Assembly (NCBI GenBank): GCA_009926815.1 | Contig: RFOC01000046.1 | Location: 1-11,685 of the forward strand | Length of the DNA stretch: 11,685 bases | Source of the DNA: Planctomycetota bacterium | GTDB taxonomy: Bacteria > Planctomycetota > Phycisphaerae > Phycisphaerales > SM1A02 | Reading direction: 5' to 3' | Shown: in pieces, positions 1 to 6,684 of the stretch | Numbering within the stretch: position 1 is the first letter of the stretch | Layout: the number at the start of each line of letters is the position of its first letter | The notes under the pieces: generated by a model | What the model saw: the letters and a program-made list of their open reading frames with translations, nothing else | Databases searched by the model: none | Told to the model about the DNA's origin: nothing | Translations under genes and position numbers: made by a program

Positions 1-325
1 CGGCCACAAGGACCGGGGGCGGAGGGAGGGAAAAGGGCTCGGTAAAGGACCTTCCGGTCCAGACACACGAAATCCGTCTCTTTCTCGAGTCGAGATTTCG
101 TCAGCCATCAGGGGGAGAAGACTTCGCCTCAACCTCTGACCCCCGCAACATAGCCCGATCCTGAGGGGAGGCAAGAAATGGCGATCCAAAAGGCGTAAAA
201 GTTGGAAGCCAAACCGGGGCCATGGTTTGGATCGAACATCTCCGCGTCCGGCAACGGAATCGGTTGGACCTCTTACACTGCCGCCCGACGCACTCCGCCG
301 ATCGGTCGGCCTGTCAAGGAACCCC
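1..325. other. Intergenic region / leader upstream of the DUF1573 gene
   Basis: No convincing coding sequence is present on either strand. Short open frames here have no family resemblance. Visible structure: a 5-bp stem with a TTCC loop at 47-60 (GGACC/GGTCC), a 7-bp inverted repeat CGAAATC/GATTTCG at 68-74 and 94-100, and a pair of competing inverted repeats at 182-234 (listed separately). I looked for tRNA, tmRNA, SRP RNA and RNase P RNA hallmarks and did not recognise any. No run of T follows any stem, so I do not call a terminator. The stretch may be the 5' leader and control region of the downstream gene, or may include a small RNA I cannot identify. Confidence 0.5.
182..234 (+). repeat. 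Two overlapping, mutually exclusive inverted repeats
   Basis: CGATCCAAA at 182-190 is perfectly complementary to TTTGGATCG at 226-234 (9 bp, 35-nt loop). CCAAACC at 209-215 is perfectly complementary to GGTTTGG at 224-230 (7 bp, 8-nt loop). Both stems use bases 226-230, so an RNA could form only one at a time. The set ends 91 nt before the start codon of the DUF1573 gene. The layout resembles an attenuator or switch, but no ligand class is recognisable and a chance origin is possible. Confidence 0.4.
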
Positions 326-1363
326 ATGAAAAGGCTCGTTTTCGGCTTCATTGCGCTTCTCGGCACGCTTGCCACGCCGGTGGTGGCCCAGACGCCGGAC
401 GCCCAGCAGCCCTCGCCGGCCGGATTCGTTCCCGGACCACCGCCGCTCCGGCCTGAGCCGGTCGCCCTGGACTTCGGCTTCATGAGCCCCGGCGAGGATC
501 GGACCGGCCAGATCACCCTGACGAACACCTCGGACCGACCCTTGACCATCCTGGCGATCCAGCCCACCTGCACCTGCACCACCACCTCCAGTCTGGCGGG
601 GACCCGGATCGAGCCAGGGGCGTCGGCACGCTTCGAGGCCAAGCTGGGGGCGAGCGTGGTCCCGGGACCACGCAAGGCCACGGTGAAGATCCTGGCCGAG
701 GGGTTTGGGCAGGCTCTTGAACTGGATGTTCGTGGCGAGGTGGCGCTGCCGCTTCGAGCGGTGCCCAGCGCCCTCCAGCCACCGCCGGGCGGGCCAGGGA
801 AGGGTCGCTTCGTCATCGAGAGCATCGACCGGAAGCCGTTCCGCGTGCTCTCGGCCGGCGGCATGACGCCCGCGTACCTGGGCTTCGATCCCTCGAGCGA
901 GGCGCCCAAGGCCACCTACGTGCTTCGCTACGACCTGGAGTCCCTGCCTCGGGAGCGATGGCCGGCCTTCTGGGTGGTGCAGACCGATCGCGCGGATTGC
1001 CCCGTGCTGGGCCTGAAGGTTCGGGATGCCTCGTTCAACAGGCCCACCGTGCTCAAGATGCGCGAGTACGCGATCAACCTGGGCGCGCTTCCCATGGGGG
1101 CCGATCGAGAGATCGCCGTGGACCTGCTCGAGCCGCTGCCGGGCGAGACCGCCGTGGAGGCCAGCGAGGGGCTGGCCATGCGAGTGATGCGCGTGGATCC
1201 GCTGAGCGACGGGGCGAGGCTGATCCTTCAGGTTCGCCCGCCCGCGCGGGCAGGCGCGTTCGTGGCCGAGGTCCGGCTGCGCAACGGCGATCGCGAGCAG
1301 GTGCTCTGGGCGTACGGCGTGGCCACCGAGCCCGGCCCGGCGCCGACCGCGCCGCGCGGTTAG
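326..1363 (+). CDS. Exported DUF1573-domain protein
   Basis: A 345-residue protein. Residues 1-21 look like a Sec signal peptide: two basic residues, a hydrophobic stretch, and an apparent cleavage site after PVVA. A proline-rich linker follows. An Ig-like (ASPM/SPD-2/Hydin-type) DUF1573 domain covers about residues 45-140. It shows the usual layout of F-G-x-M/V, then N-T-S-D-R-P-L-T-I, then a cysteine pair (PTCTCT, Cys82 and Cys84), and a glycine/proline-rich close. Residues 141-345 look like a second beta-rich region of no family I recognise. I chose the ATG at 326 over the upstream in-frame ATG at 227 because AAGGA lies 5 nt upstream (316-320) and the signal peptide begins exactly there. 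DUF1573 proteins are common in Planctomycetota and Bacteroidota, and their function is unknown. The stop codon lies 10 nt before fabI. Probably periplasmic or surface-located. Confidence 0.8.
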   Translation: MKRLVFGFIALLGTLATPVVAQTPDAQQPSPAGFVPGPPPLRPEPVALDFGFMSPGEDRTGQITLTNTSDRPLTILAIQPTCTCTTTSSLAGTRIEPGASARFEAKLGASVVPGPRKATVKILAEGFGQALELDVRGEVALPLRAVPSALQPPPGGPGKGRFVIESIDRKPFRVLSAGGMTPAYLGFDPSSEAPKATYVLRYDLESLPRERWPAFWVVQTDRADCPVLGLKVRDASFNRPTVLKMREYAINLGALPMGADREIAVDLLEPLPGETAVEASEGLAMRVMRVDPLSDGARLILQVRPPARAGAFVAEVRLRNGDREQVLWAYGVATEPGPAPTAPRG

Positions 1364-1366
1364 ATT
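1361..1366 (+). promoter_or_regulatory. Candidate leaderless -10 box (TAGATT) for fabI
   Basis: TAGATT ends 7 nt before the fabI ATG, which would start the transcript at or next to the start codon. Its first three bases are also the stop codon of the DUF1573 gene. No good -35 hexamer lies 16-18 nt upstream, and fabI has no Shine-Dalgarno site. The main support is that the same box and spacing recur before coaX and the SDR gene. Confidence 0.35.
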
Positions 1367-1373
1367 CCGCCGC

Positions 1374-2153
1374 ATGAAGATCCTCGAAGGCAAGCGCGGC
1401 CTGGTGGTCGGCGTGATGAACGACCGCAGTGCCGCCACGGGCATCACCCAGAGCGTCCTGAAGCACGGCGGCCAGTGCCTGTTCACCCACCTGCCCGGCG
1501 AGAAGAACGAGCGGCGGGTGCGCGGCGCGCTCGAATCCTGCGGCGTCACGGATCCGTGGCTGCAGCCCATGGATGCGGGCAGCGACGAGCAGATGGACGC
1601 GGCCTTTGCGCGGATCGCCCGGGAGTTCGGCACGATCGACTTCCTGGTGCACAGCATCGCCTTCGCCGACAAGGAGTGGCTGAAGGAAGGCATGTTCACC
1701 GGCACCCCGCGGCAGGTGTTCACGCAGGCCATGGACATCAGCGCCTTCACCTACGCGGCCATGGCCAACCGCGCGGCCCCGCTCATGGCCAACGGCGGCA
1801 GCATGATCGCGCTGAGCTACTACGGCGCCGAGAAGGCCGTGCCCGGCTACAACGTGATGGGCGTGGCCAAGGCGGCCCTGGAGGCCACCAACCGCTACCT
1901 GGCCATGGAGCTGGGGCCGAAGAACATCCGCTGCAACGTGATCAGCGCGGGTCCCATGCGAACGCTCAGCGCCATGGCCGTGGGGGGCTTCGGGCAGATC
2001 CTGGACTGGGTGGAGAAGAAGGCCCCGCTGCGCCGCAACATCACCACGGATGACGTGGGCGAGGCCGCCGCGTTCCTGCTGTCGCCCATGGGCAACGGCG
2101 TGACCGGCGAGGTGCTGTACGTGGACAGCGGCTACGCCTGCATGGGTCTGTAG
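1374..2153 (+). CDS. fabI: Enoyl-[acyl-carrier-protein] reductase (NADH), FabI
   Basis: A 259-residue cytosolic short-chain-dehydrogenase-type enzyme. It catalyses the last step of each type II fatty acid elongation cycle, reducing trans-2-enoyl-ACP to acyl-ACP. The N-terminal nucleotide-binding loop (GVMNDRSAATGI, about residues 13-24) matches the FabI variant of the Rossmann signature. The VHSIAFA segment (92-98) lines the cofactor/inhibitor pocket. The active-site block contains Tyr149, Tyr159 and Lys166 with the Y-x6-K spacing of E. coli FabI Tyr156/Lys163, followed by N-V-I-S-A-G-P-M-R-T. Length is normal for the family. Ala96 takes the place of E. coli Gly93; Ala is common there in other FabI proteins, so I draw no conclusion about inhibitor response. 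The gene lies 10 nt after the DUF1573 gene and converges on the MnmE-like gene with only 4 nt between stop codons. Confidence 0.95.
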   Translation: MKILEGKRGLVVGVMNDRSAATGITQSVLKHGGQCLFTHLPGEKNERRVRGALESCGVTDPWLQPMDAGSDEQMDAAFARIAREFGTIDFLVHSIAFADKEWLKEGMFTGTPRQVFTQAMDISAFTYAAMANRAAPLMANGGSMIALSYYGAEKAVPGYNVMGVAKAALEATNRYLAMELGPKNIRCNVISAGPMRTLSAMAVGGFGQILDWVEKKAPLRRNITTDDVGEAAAFLLSPMGNGVTGEVLYVDSGYACMGL

Positions 2154-2157
2154 CCGC

Positions 2158-3081
2158 TCAGCGGAAATCGAAGGGAAGGTCGCTGGCCAGGTCGGCGGCG
2201 GGCACGAGTCGCTCGCGGATGGCGCGGCCGAGCGCCTCCAGGCCCTCGCCATGCGGAGCGCAAATGGCCAGGTCGGAGCCCTGCGGATCCTGGCCGGGAA
2301 GGTCCCGCATGGTGCGCACCCGCAGGCATGGAGCCGCGGTCCGGATGAAGGTCTGTCCCGGAGCGGCCAGGGCCACCACCAGGTCCGCCCCCGCCATCCG
2401 TGCTCCGGCCCGGGCCAGCGCGGCGGCCTCCAGCGGATCGGCCGCGTCGCGGAGTCCGGGAGCGTCCATCACCGTGCAGGTGAGGCCGGCCAGCGCCACC
2501 GACGCGGTGACATGGTCCCGGGTGGTGCCCGCCTCGGGCGAGGCGAGGGCGGCGGTTCGCCCGACCAGCGCGTTCAGCAGCGAACTCTTGCCGGCGTTCG
2601 GGGGTCCAGCCAGCGCGATCAGCGGAGGATCGACGAGTCGCTGCAGGCGACGCGATCGCTCCGCCTGGTCCGGTCCCGGCGCGCCGTGGCGTCGCCACCG
2701 TTCCGCCTGCGCCAGGAGCAGGGGCACCGCCTCGTCGCTGGCGGCGCGCGGCAGCGCCTCGAGCGCGCGTCGCATCACCGGATCCTCGGTGACGGCATGC
2801 CACGGCGCCTCCTGCGGCTCGAAGACCACGCCGCGCGAGATCAGCCACTCGCCGAGGCGCTGCCGGATCCGCGGACCGCCATGCGGCGTGACCAGCAGCG
2901 TGGTCTCGTCGGGCCGGACAAGCACGCAGGCGTCCAGTTCCGCGAGCGTGCGCAGCGCGACGCCGCCGATCGCCGGGGGTGGTGCACCGATCGCCCCGGC
3001 CAGGTCCCTCGAATGCAGCTGCAGCAGGGCCAGCGCCGACGACCCGGAGGGAGTCAGCCACCGGGCTCGGGCGGCGATCAC
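2158..3081 (-). CDS. Short divergent MnmE/TrmE-like GTPase
   Basis: A 307-residue protein starting with GTG. The GTG shares bases with the coaX TGA stop (GTGA, 3081-3078), so translational coupling is likely. Residues 1-90 resemble a shrunken MnmE N-terminal domain (LTPSGSSALALLQL, VTPHGGPRIRQRL). A short helical stretch follows, then a G domain at about 153-295. Visible G motifs are G1 GPPNAGKSS (159-167), G2 GTTRD (185-189), G3 DAPG (206-209), a poor G4 (TMRD, 257-260, where N/T-K-x-D is expected) and a G5-like ICAPHGEGL (273-281). Genuine MnmE is about 450 residues and ends in C-x-G-K; this protein ends DLPFDFR and lacks that cysteine. It is therefore unlikely to carry out the usual tRNA wobble-uridine modification with MnmG, and a paralogue with another role is more plausible. 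It is the last gene of the minus-strand cluster. Confidence 0.8.
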   Translation of the reverse strand: MIAARARWLTPSGSSALALLQLHSRDLAGAIGAPPPAIGGVALRTLAELDACVLVRPDETTLLVTPHGGPRIRQRLGEWLISRGVVFEPQEAPWHAVTEDPVMRRALEALPRAASDEAVPLLLAQAERWRRHGAPGPDQAERSRRLQRLVDPPLIALAGPPNAGKSSLLNALVGRTAALASPEAGTTRDHVTASVALAGLTCTVMDAPGLRDAADPLEAAALARAGARMAGADLVVALAAPGQTFIRTAAPCLRVRTMRDLPGQDPQGSDLAICAPHGEGLEALGRAIRERLVPAADLASDLPFDFR

Positions 3082-3860
3082 GCGCCCTCTTCGCCGTCGG
3101 CGTCCTCGCCGGCATGCCGCGCGGCGACCGAGATGCCCATGAGCACCAGCTCGGGCACGATGCGGTCCACCAGCTCGTCGCCGCTGAAGAGCGTCTCGGC
3201 ATCGCCGCCGGTGGCCACCACCATGGGGAAGGCGCCGTAGTGCTCGGCGTAGCGCTCGACGAGCTGCCGCACCATGCCTCGAAGGCCCTCGTGGACGCCG
3301 AGCAGCATGGCGGCGGCGGTGTTTCGCCCGAAGGGCTCGCCATCCGGCTGGGCGAAGGCCACCCGGGGCAGCAGGTCCGTGTGCTCATGCAGCGACCTCA
3401 GCTGCAGTGAGGCGCCCGGCGCGATGGCCCCGCCATGGAAGGTGCCCTCGCCATCCACGAAATCCACGGTGATGGCCGTGCCGGCATCCACCACCACGAC
3501 GGCCTGCTTGAGCGCATCCCACGCGGCGGCGGCGGCCAGCAGGCGGTCATCGCCCACCTTCGCGTCATCGTCCACGCAGGTGCCCACTGGAATGGGAAGG
3601 TCGCGCCGCACGCGGTGGATGTCGGTGCCCAGCTCCGCGGCCAGCGCCTTCTCCAGCGGCCCGGCCACCTTCTCGTTCACGCTGGTCAGGGCCACCATGG
3701 CGTCGGCGTCATCCATGGCGGACCAGTGCCTGGCGATGCCCGTCACCAGCGTGGCGATGTCCCCGTTCTCCAGGTGATCGCTGGCGTCCAGCCGGTCGTC
3801 CACGAAGCGGCCCACGGCGGTGCGGCTGTTGCCAACGGAGATGGCGAGCAGTTGCGGCAT
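3078..3860 (-). CDS. coaX: Type III pantothenate kinase (CoaX)
   Basis: A 260-residue ASKHA-fold kinase that phosphorylates pantothenate, the first committed step of coenzyme A synthesis. Recognisable elements: a phosphate-1 region LLAISVGNSRT (4-14), GDDR (103-106, whose Asp105 matches the catalytic Asp of the family's G-x-D-R), a phosphate-2 motif DAGTAIT (125-131), GGAIAPG (143-149) and ATGGDA (216-221). Length is normal. The oddity is residue 8: CoaX proteins normally read D-x-G-N-T/S at the first motif, but here the Asp is Ser (codon TCC). The rest of the fold and the catalytic Asp look intact, so the gene is probably functional, with some doubt. The ATG at 3860 has no Shine-Dalgarno site but is preceded by TAGAAT 6 nt upstream. 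It lies 22 nt after the aminotransferase gene and overlaps the next gene by 4 nt. Confidence 0.92.
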   Translation of the reverse strand: MPQLLAISVGNSRTAVGRFVDDRLDASDHLENGDIATLVTGIARHWSAMDDADAMVALTSVNEKVAGPLEKALAAELGTDIHRVRRDLPIPVGTCVDDDAKVGDDRLLAAAAAWDALKQAVVVVDAGTAITVDFVDGEGTFHGGAIAPGASLQLRSLHEHTDLLPRVAFAQPDGEPFGRNTAAAMLLGVHEGLRGMVRQLVERYAEHYGAFPMVVATGGDAETLFSGDELVDRIVPELVLMGISVAARHAGEDADGEEGA

Positions 3861-3866
3861 GCGACG

Positions 3867-3872
3867 ATTCTA
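3867..3872 (-). promoter_or_regulatory. Candidate leaderless -10 box (TAGAAT) for coaX
   Basis: On the minus strand TAGAAT is followed by six bases (CGTCGC) and then the coaX ATG. It lies in the only gap longer than 4 nt inside the cluster (3861-3882). No -35 consensus is visible. If active, it would let coaX and the GTPase gene be transcribed separately from the upstream genes. Confidence 0.4.
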
Positions 3873-3882
3873 GGGTCCGGAC

Positions 3883-4743
3883 TCAGCGGGCCGCGGCCAG
3901 ATGGGCCTGCACACCATCACGCATGCGGCGGATCAGGCGGTGGGCCACCGGTCCCACCTCGCCGTCGCCGAAGCCGCGTCCATCGAGCCGCGTCACGCCC
4001 GCGAGCACGCGCTTGCTGCTGACGATGATGATCTCGTCGGCCTGCAGCATCTCCTGCACCGGCAGCGGACGCACGTCCGCGATCAGGCCCTCGGCGCGGG
4101 CGGCCTCCAGGGCCAGGTGCCGCATGGTGCCGTGCAGGATGGAGGGATCCATGTCGATCGGTGGCGTCACCACGGCACCGCCGCGCACCACCATCACGTT
4201 GGAGCTGCTGCCCTCGCTCACCAGGCCATCGCGCACCAGGATGGCCTCCTCGGCCTCCATCCGCGCCGCCTCCAGCATGGGAAGCACCGAGCCCATGAGG
4301 CTGATGGTCTTGATCTCGCAGCGGTGCCAGCGATCGTCCGGCCGCACCACCACGGCGATCGGAGCCGCCTGGTCCAGCGCCGAGAGCGGCGCGCAGGCCG
4401 AGGCGAACGCGAAGACCGTCGGGCGAAGTCCGGTGGGCGGAATGTGCGTGCGGGTGGCCGCGGCGCCTCGCGTGACCTGCAGGTAGACGGCCGCGTCCCG
4501 CAGGCCCTCGGCGCGCATCACGGCGTGCATGACGCGCTCGGCCTCCGGAGCGGAGAAGCCCTCGATGCCCGCCAGGGCCAGGCTTCGCTCCAGTCGCTCC
4601 AGATGCAGTCGCATGGCCATGCCCACGCCGTCGAAGAACCGCACCACCTCGTACACGCCGTCGCCGAAGAGGAAGCCGCGATCGAAGGGGCTGATCCGGG
4701 CCTCCTCCACGGGCATCACGCGGCCATCGAGCCAGACCTGCAT
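3883..4743 (-). CDS. dat: D-amino-acid aminotransferase (class IV, PLP-dependent)
   Basis: A 286-residue fold-type IV aminotransferase. Such enzymes transfer the amino group between D-amino acids (D-Ala, D-Glu, D-Asp) and 2-oxo acids. The start (WLDGR, then ISPFDRGFLFGDGVYEVVRFFDG) matches Bacillus D-alanine transaminase. The PLP-binding lysine is Lys145 in CEIKTISLMG, and EGSSSNVMVV (187-196) binds the cofactor. The residues that separate D-amino-acid transaminases from branched-chain (IlvE) and ADC lyase (PabC) relatives are present at the same numbering as the Bacillus enzyme: Tyr31, and Arg98 and His100 in ATRTH, which form the carboxylate trap. The D-specific assignment is therefore fairly strong, though IlvE-like activity cannot be excluded. 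A plausible role is D-glutamate or D-alanine supply for peptidoglycan, or D-amino-acid catabolism. The gene begins 4 nt after the BtpA-family stop, consistent with an operon. Confidence 0.87.
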   Translation of the reverse strand: MQVWLDGRVMPVEEARISPFDRGFLFGDGVYEVVRFFDGVGMAMRLHLERLERSLALAGIEGFSAPEAERVMHAVMRAEGLRDAAVYLQVTRGAAATRTHIPPTGLRPTVFAFASACAPLSALDQAAPIAVVVRPDDRWHRCEIKTISLMGSVLPMLEAARMEAEEAILVRDGLVSEGSSSNVMVVRGGAVVTPPIDMDPSILHGTMRHLALEAARAEGLIADVRPLPVQEMLQADEIIIVSSKRVLAGVTRLDGRGFGDGEVGPVAHRLIRRMRDGVQAHLAAAR

Positions 4744-4747
4744 GGCG

Positions 4748-5542
4748 TCAGCGGGCCTTCCGGGCGGCCTTCACGAAGGCACGGGCGGCCGCGGCATCGA
4801 CGGCGCGGTCCCAGCGGCCGCCTCGCTTGATGGCGCTGCCCACGATGAGGGCGTCGGCCACCTCGAGCAGGCTCGCCGCCGTCTCGTGCGTGGCGCCGGA
4901 GCCCACCAGCACGGGCAGGCGGGTCGCGGATCTGACTTCGCGCAGTTCGCGCAGGTCGACCGGCTCGCCGGTGGCGCTGCCCGTGACCACCACGGCATCG
5001 GCGCCCATGAATTCGGCGGTCTTCGCGTGCTCGGCGGCGGAGAGGTCGCGGGTGATGGCGTGGCTGGAGTGCTTCTTCAGGATGTCCGCGGCCACGCGCA
5101 CGCGCTCGGCGCCGATCGAGCGGCGCAGGCGAAGCAGGGGGCCGGCGTCCGCCTGGTCCAGGAGACCCTCGTCGGCCACCGAGGCCAGCTGGAAGCCCTC
5201 CGCGCGGATGAACGATCCACCGCAGGCGTGCGCCACCGAGAGCGCCTCGGCGTTCGCGCCCGCCAGCACCTGCACGCCCACCGGCACGGACACGGCCGCG
5301 CGCACGCAGAGCGTGCACGCCGTCATGGCGGCGACCACCTCCGGACCCACGTGCCTTCGCAGGTAGGGCAGGTCGTGCATGTTCTCCACCAGCACCGCGT
5401 CGAAGCCCGCCTCCTCCAGGGCCTTGGCCTCCGCCGCGGCGGCTCGGGCGATGCGCTCCACGCGCAGCGAGGCGCGAGGCGAGCCTGGCAGCGCCGCCAG
5501 GTGCACCATGCCGATCAGGGGGCCGGGGAAGCGGTTCGTCAT
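4748..5542 (-). CDS. BtpA/SgcQ-family TIM-barrel protein
   Basis: A 264-residue protein matching the BtpA/SgcQ family. It begins with P-L-I-G-M-V-H-L-A-A-L-P-G-S-P (about 8-22), followed by VLVENMHDLPY (50-60), GVQVLAGANAEAL (89-101), FIRAEGF (111-117), the ILKKHSSHAITRDL segment (154-167) and ADAVVVTGSATGEPVDL (181-197), and ends with a phosphate-binding-like V-L-V-G-S-G-A-T and A-L-I-V-G-S-A-I-K. Cyanobacterial BtpA affects photosystem I stability. Most bacterial members are uncharacterised and SgcQ is linked to sugar metabolism, so the reaction here is unknown. The ATG at 5542 overlaps the stop of the channel gene (ATGA, 5542-5539). A good ribosome site, AAGGAGA, lies at 5554-5548. A much longer in-frame extension upstream is a shadow of the channel gene and was discarded. 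Confidence 0.85.
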   Translation of the reverse strand: MTNRFPGPLIGMVHLAALPGSPRASLRVERIARAAAAEAKALEEAGFDAVLVENMHDLPYLRRHVGPEVVAAMTACTLCVRAAVSVPVGVQVLAGANAEALSVAHACGGSFIRAEGFQLASVADEGLLDQADAGPLLRLRRSIGAERVRVAADILKKHSSHAITRDLSAAEHAKTAEFMGADAVVVTGSATGEPVDLRELREVRSATRLPVLVGSGATHETAASLLEVADALIVGSAIKRGGRWDRAVDAAAARAFVKAARKAR

Positions 5543-6645
5543 GGGGAGTCTCCTTGGGTCGATCGCCGCGAGGACTGCCATTCGGGACTCTGCGAGACGC
5601 GGAGCACCCAGTAGTTCAGGGCATCGAGCACCCCTGGATCGACGCGGTGGCTCACGCCGAAGCAGATGTAGTCGATCACCAGCGGATCGGGCAGCACGGT
5701 CAGGTCGGGATACATGCCGCTGCGAAGAAGCCAGCGCAGCGCGGCGGTGTCCCCCAGCACGGCATCCACCCGCAGATCCTGCAGGTCCTGCAGGGCCGCG
5801 GTCAGCGTGGGGAAGGCCTGCGGCTTCAGGCCCTCCTGGATCGCGGCGGCCTGGGCCGCCGAATCCTCCACGGCGCCGCATCGCACCGACTTGAGCTGGT
5901 CCACGCCGCGGATCATGGGCTGGAAGCGGCTCACCGTGAGCTCGCTGGCGATCACGCCGCCGAGCACCGTCATGAGCACGAACGCCACCAGCATCCAGAC
6001 GCCGCCGAGGAGCCGTCCGAAGCGGGTCACGGGAACCCGGTCGCCGTAGCCCACCGTGGTCATGGTGGTCACGCTCCACCACATGCTCTCGCCGATGCTC
6101 TGCAGCCATCCGCCCCCGAACTGCCCCGGGTTGCGCCTTCGCTCGAACAGCGACAGCAGCACCGCCACGACCAGCATCACGGCCAGCAGGCCCGCGAGCA
6201 GCCGGGGCAGGTGCGAGTTCGCCACGTGGCGCATCAGCATGAGCAGGGTGGGTGAACGGTCGAGCCGGACCGCCGCACTGGTGCCGCTCTGCTCGAAAGC
6301 GCGGGTGAAGTCCATGAACCGCTCTCGCTCGGGCGTGACGTCCAGACCGACGGCGATGACGTCGAGCTCGTTCCTCCGGATCGCCTCCAGCGCGGCATGG
6401 ATGGTGTCGAACGACACCAGGCGATAGGGCAGCTTCAGCTGCTCCGCGCACTGTCGGAAGAGCGTCACCGAGACGCCACTCCACTGGCCGTCGCCGAGCT
6501 GCGTGGCGTACGGCGGATTCGGGAACACTCCCACGCGCAGCTCGGGCGTGCCCGCGGGAACCTGCGGCAGCGGCGTCTCGTCCGTGGACGCCCAGACGGC
6601 CATGGCCACGGCGAGGGCGAGCAGGGCTGGGAGCAGGCGGCGCAT
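5539..6645 (-). CDS. GluR0-like amino-acid-gated potassium channel
   Basis: A 368-residue protein with the architecture of prokaryotic ionotropic glutamate receptors. Residues 1-20 form a signal peptide. The first ligand-binding half (about 34-128) has the solute-binding-protein pattern LRVGVFPNPPY and LDVTPERERFMDFTRAF; Arg107 corresponds to the Arg that binds the ligand alpha-carboxylate in GlnH-type proteins. Membrane helix 1 is about 147-167. The pore loop holds a canonical K+ selectivity filter, TTVGYGD (196-202). Membrane helix 2 is about 212-236. The second ligand-binding half (about 245-356) includes DAVLGDT (294-300), whose Asp299 corresponds to the Asp that grips the ligand amino group. 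Ligand binding would be periplasmic and gate K+ flux across the inner membrane. I chose the ATG at 6645 because the signal peptide starts there; the upstream in-frame extension overlaps the divergent SDR gene. It is the first gene of the cluster and overlaps the BtpA-family gene by 4 nt. Confidence 0.88.
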   Translation of the reverse strand: MRRLLPALLALAVAMAVWASTDETPLPQVPAGTPELRVGVFPNPPYATQLGDGQWSGVSVTLFRQCAEQLKLPYRLVSFDTIHAALEAIRRNELDVIAVGLDVTPERERFMDFTRAFEQSGTSAAVRLDRSPTLLMLMRHVANSHLPRLLAGLLAVMLVVAVLLSLFERRRNPGQFGGGWLQSIGESMWWSVTTMTTVGYGDRVPVTRFGRLLGGVWMLVAFVLMTVLGGVIASELTVSRFQPMIRGVDQLKSVRCGAVEDSAAQAAAIQEGLKPQAFPTLTAALQDLQDLRVDAVLGDTAALRWLLRSGMYPDLTVLPDPLVIDYICFGVSHRVDPGVLDALNYWVLRVSQSPEWQSSRRSTQGDSP

Positions 6646-6654
6646 CGGCCCGCG

Positions 6655-6660
6655 AGCATA
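6655..6660 (-). promoter_or_regulatory. Candidate -10 box (TATGCT) for the channel cluster
   Basis: On the minus strand TATGCT ends 9 nt before the channel ATG at 6645, inside a 45-bp divergent intergenic region. No -35 hexamer is convincing and no Shine-Dalgarno site is present. It faces the TAGGGT box of the SDR gene at 6679-6684. Confidence 0.3.
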
Positions 6661-6678
6661 GATGAAAGCCGCTTGTGC

Positions 6679-6684
6679 TAGGGT
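6679..6684 (+). promoter_or_regulatory. Candidate leaderless -10 box (TAGGGT) for the SDR gene
   Basis: TAGGGT is followed by TCCGCC and then the ATG at 6691, a 6-nt gap that would give a leaderless transcript. It resembles the fabI arrangement (TAGATT, then CCGCCGC, then ATG). A TGTGC sequence precedes it, but there is no clear -35 element. Confidence 0.4.

Noticed and set aside
47..60. GGACC-TTCC-GGTCC stem as a terminator of an upstream gene
   Set aside because: Only five base pairs and no T-run. No upstream gene is visible in the window to support it.
314..1750. A 478-codon minus-strand open frame across the DUF1573 and fabI genes
   Set aside because: It is antisense to two recognisable genes, has low-complexity Arg/Ala/His-rich composition and matches no family. 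Long shadow frames are expected at this GC content.
2154..2164. CCGCTCAGCGG as a bidirectional terminator between fabI and the MnmE-like gene
   Set aside because: The stem is only 4-5 bp with a minimal loop and no T-run on either strand.
1074..2252. A 392-codon minus-strand open frame opposite fabI
   Set aside because: It covers the whole of fabI in antisense, has shadow-like composition and has no start context. FabI is unambiguous on the + strand.
3883..4743. Assignment as branched-chain aminotransferase (IlvE) or aminodeoxychorismate lyase (PabC)
   Set aside because: Tyr31, Arg98, His100 and Lys145 fall at the positions of Bacillus D-amino-acid transaminase, which favours the D-specific enzyme.
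5543..6484. N-terminal extension of the BtpA-family protein
   Set aside because: The extension lies out of frame inside the channel gene, while a good ribosome site and an ATGA overlap mark the true start at 5542.
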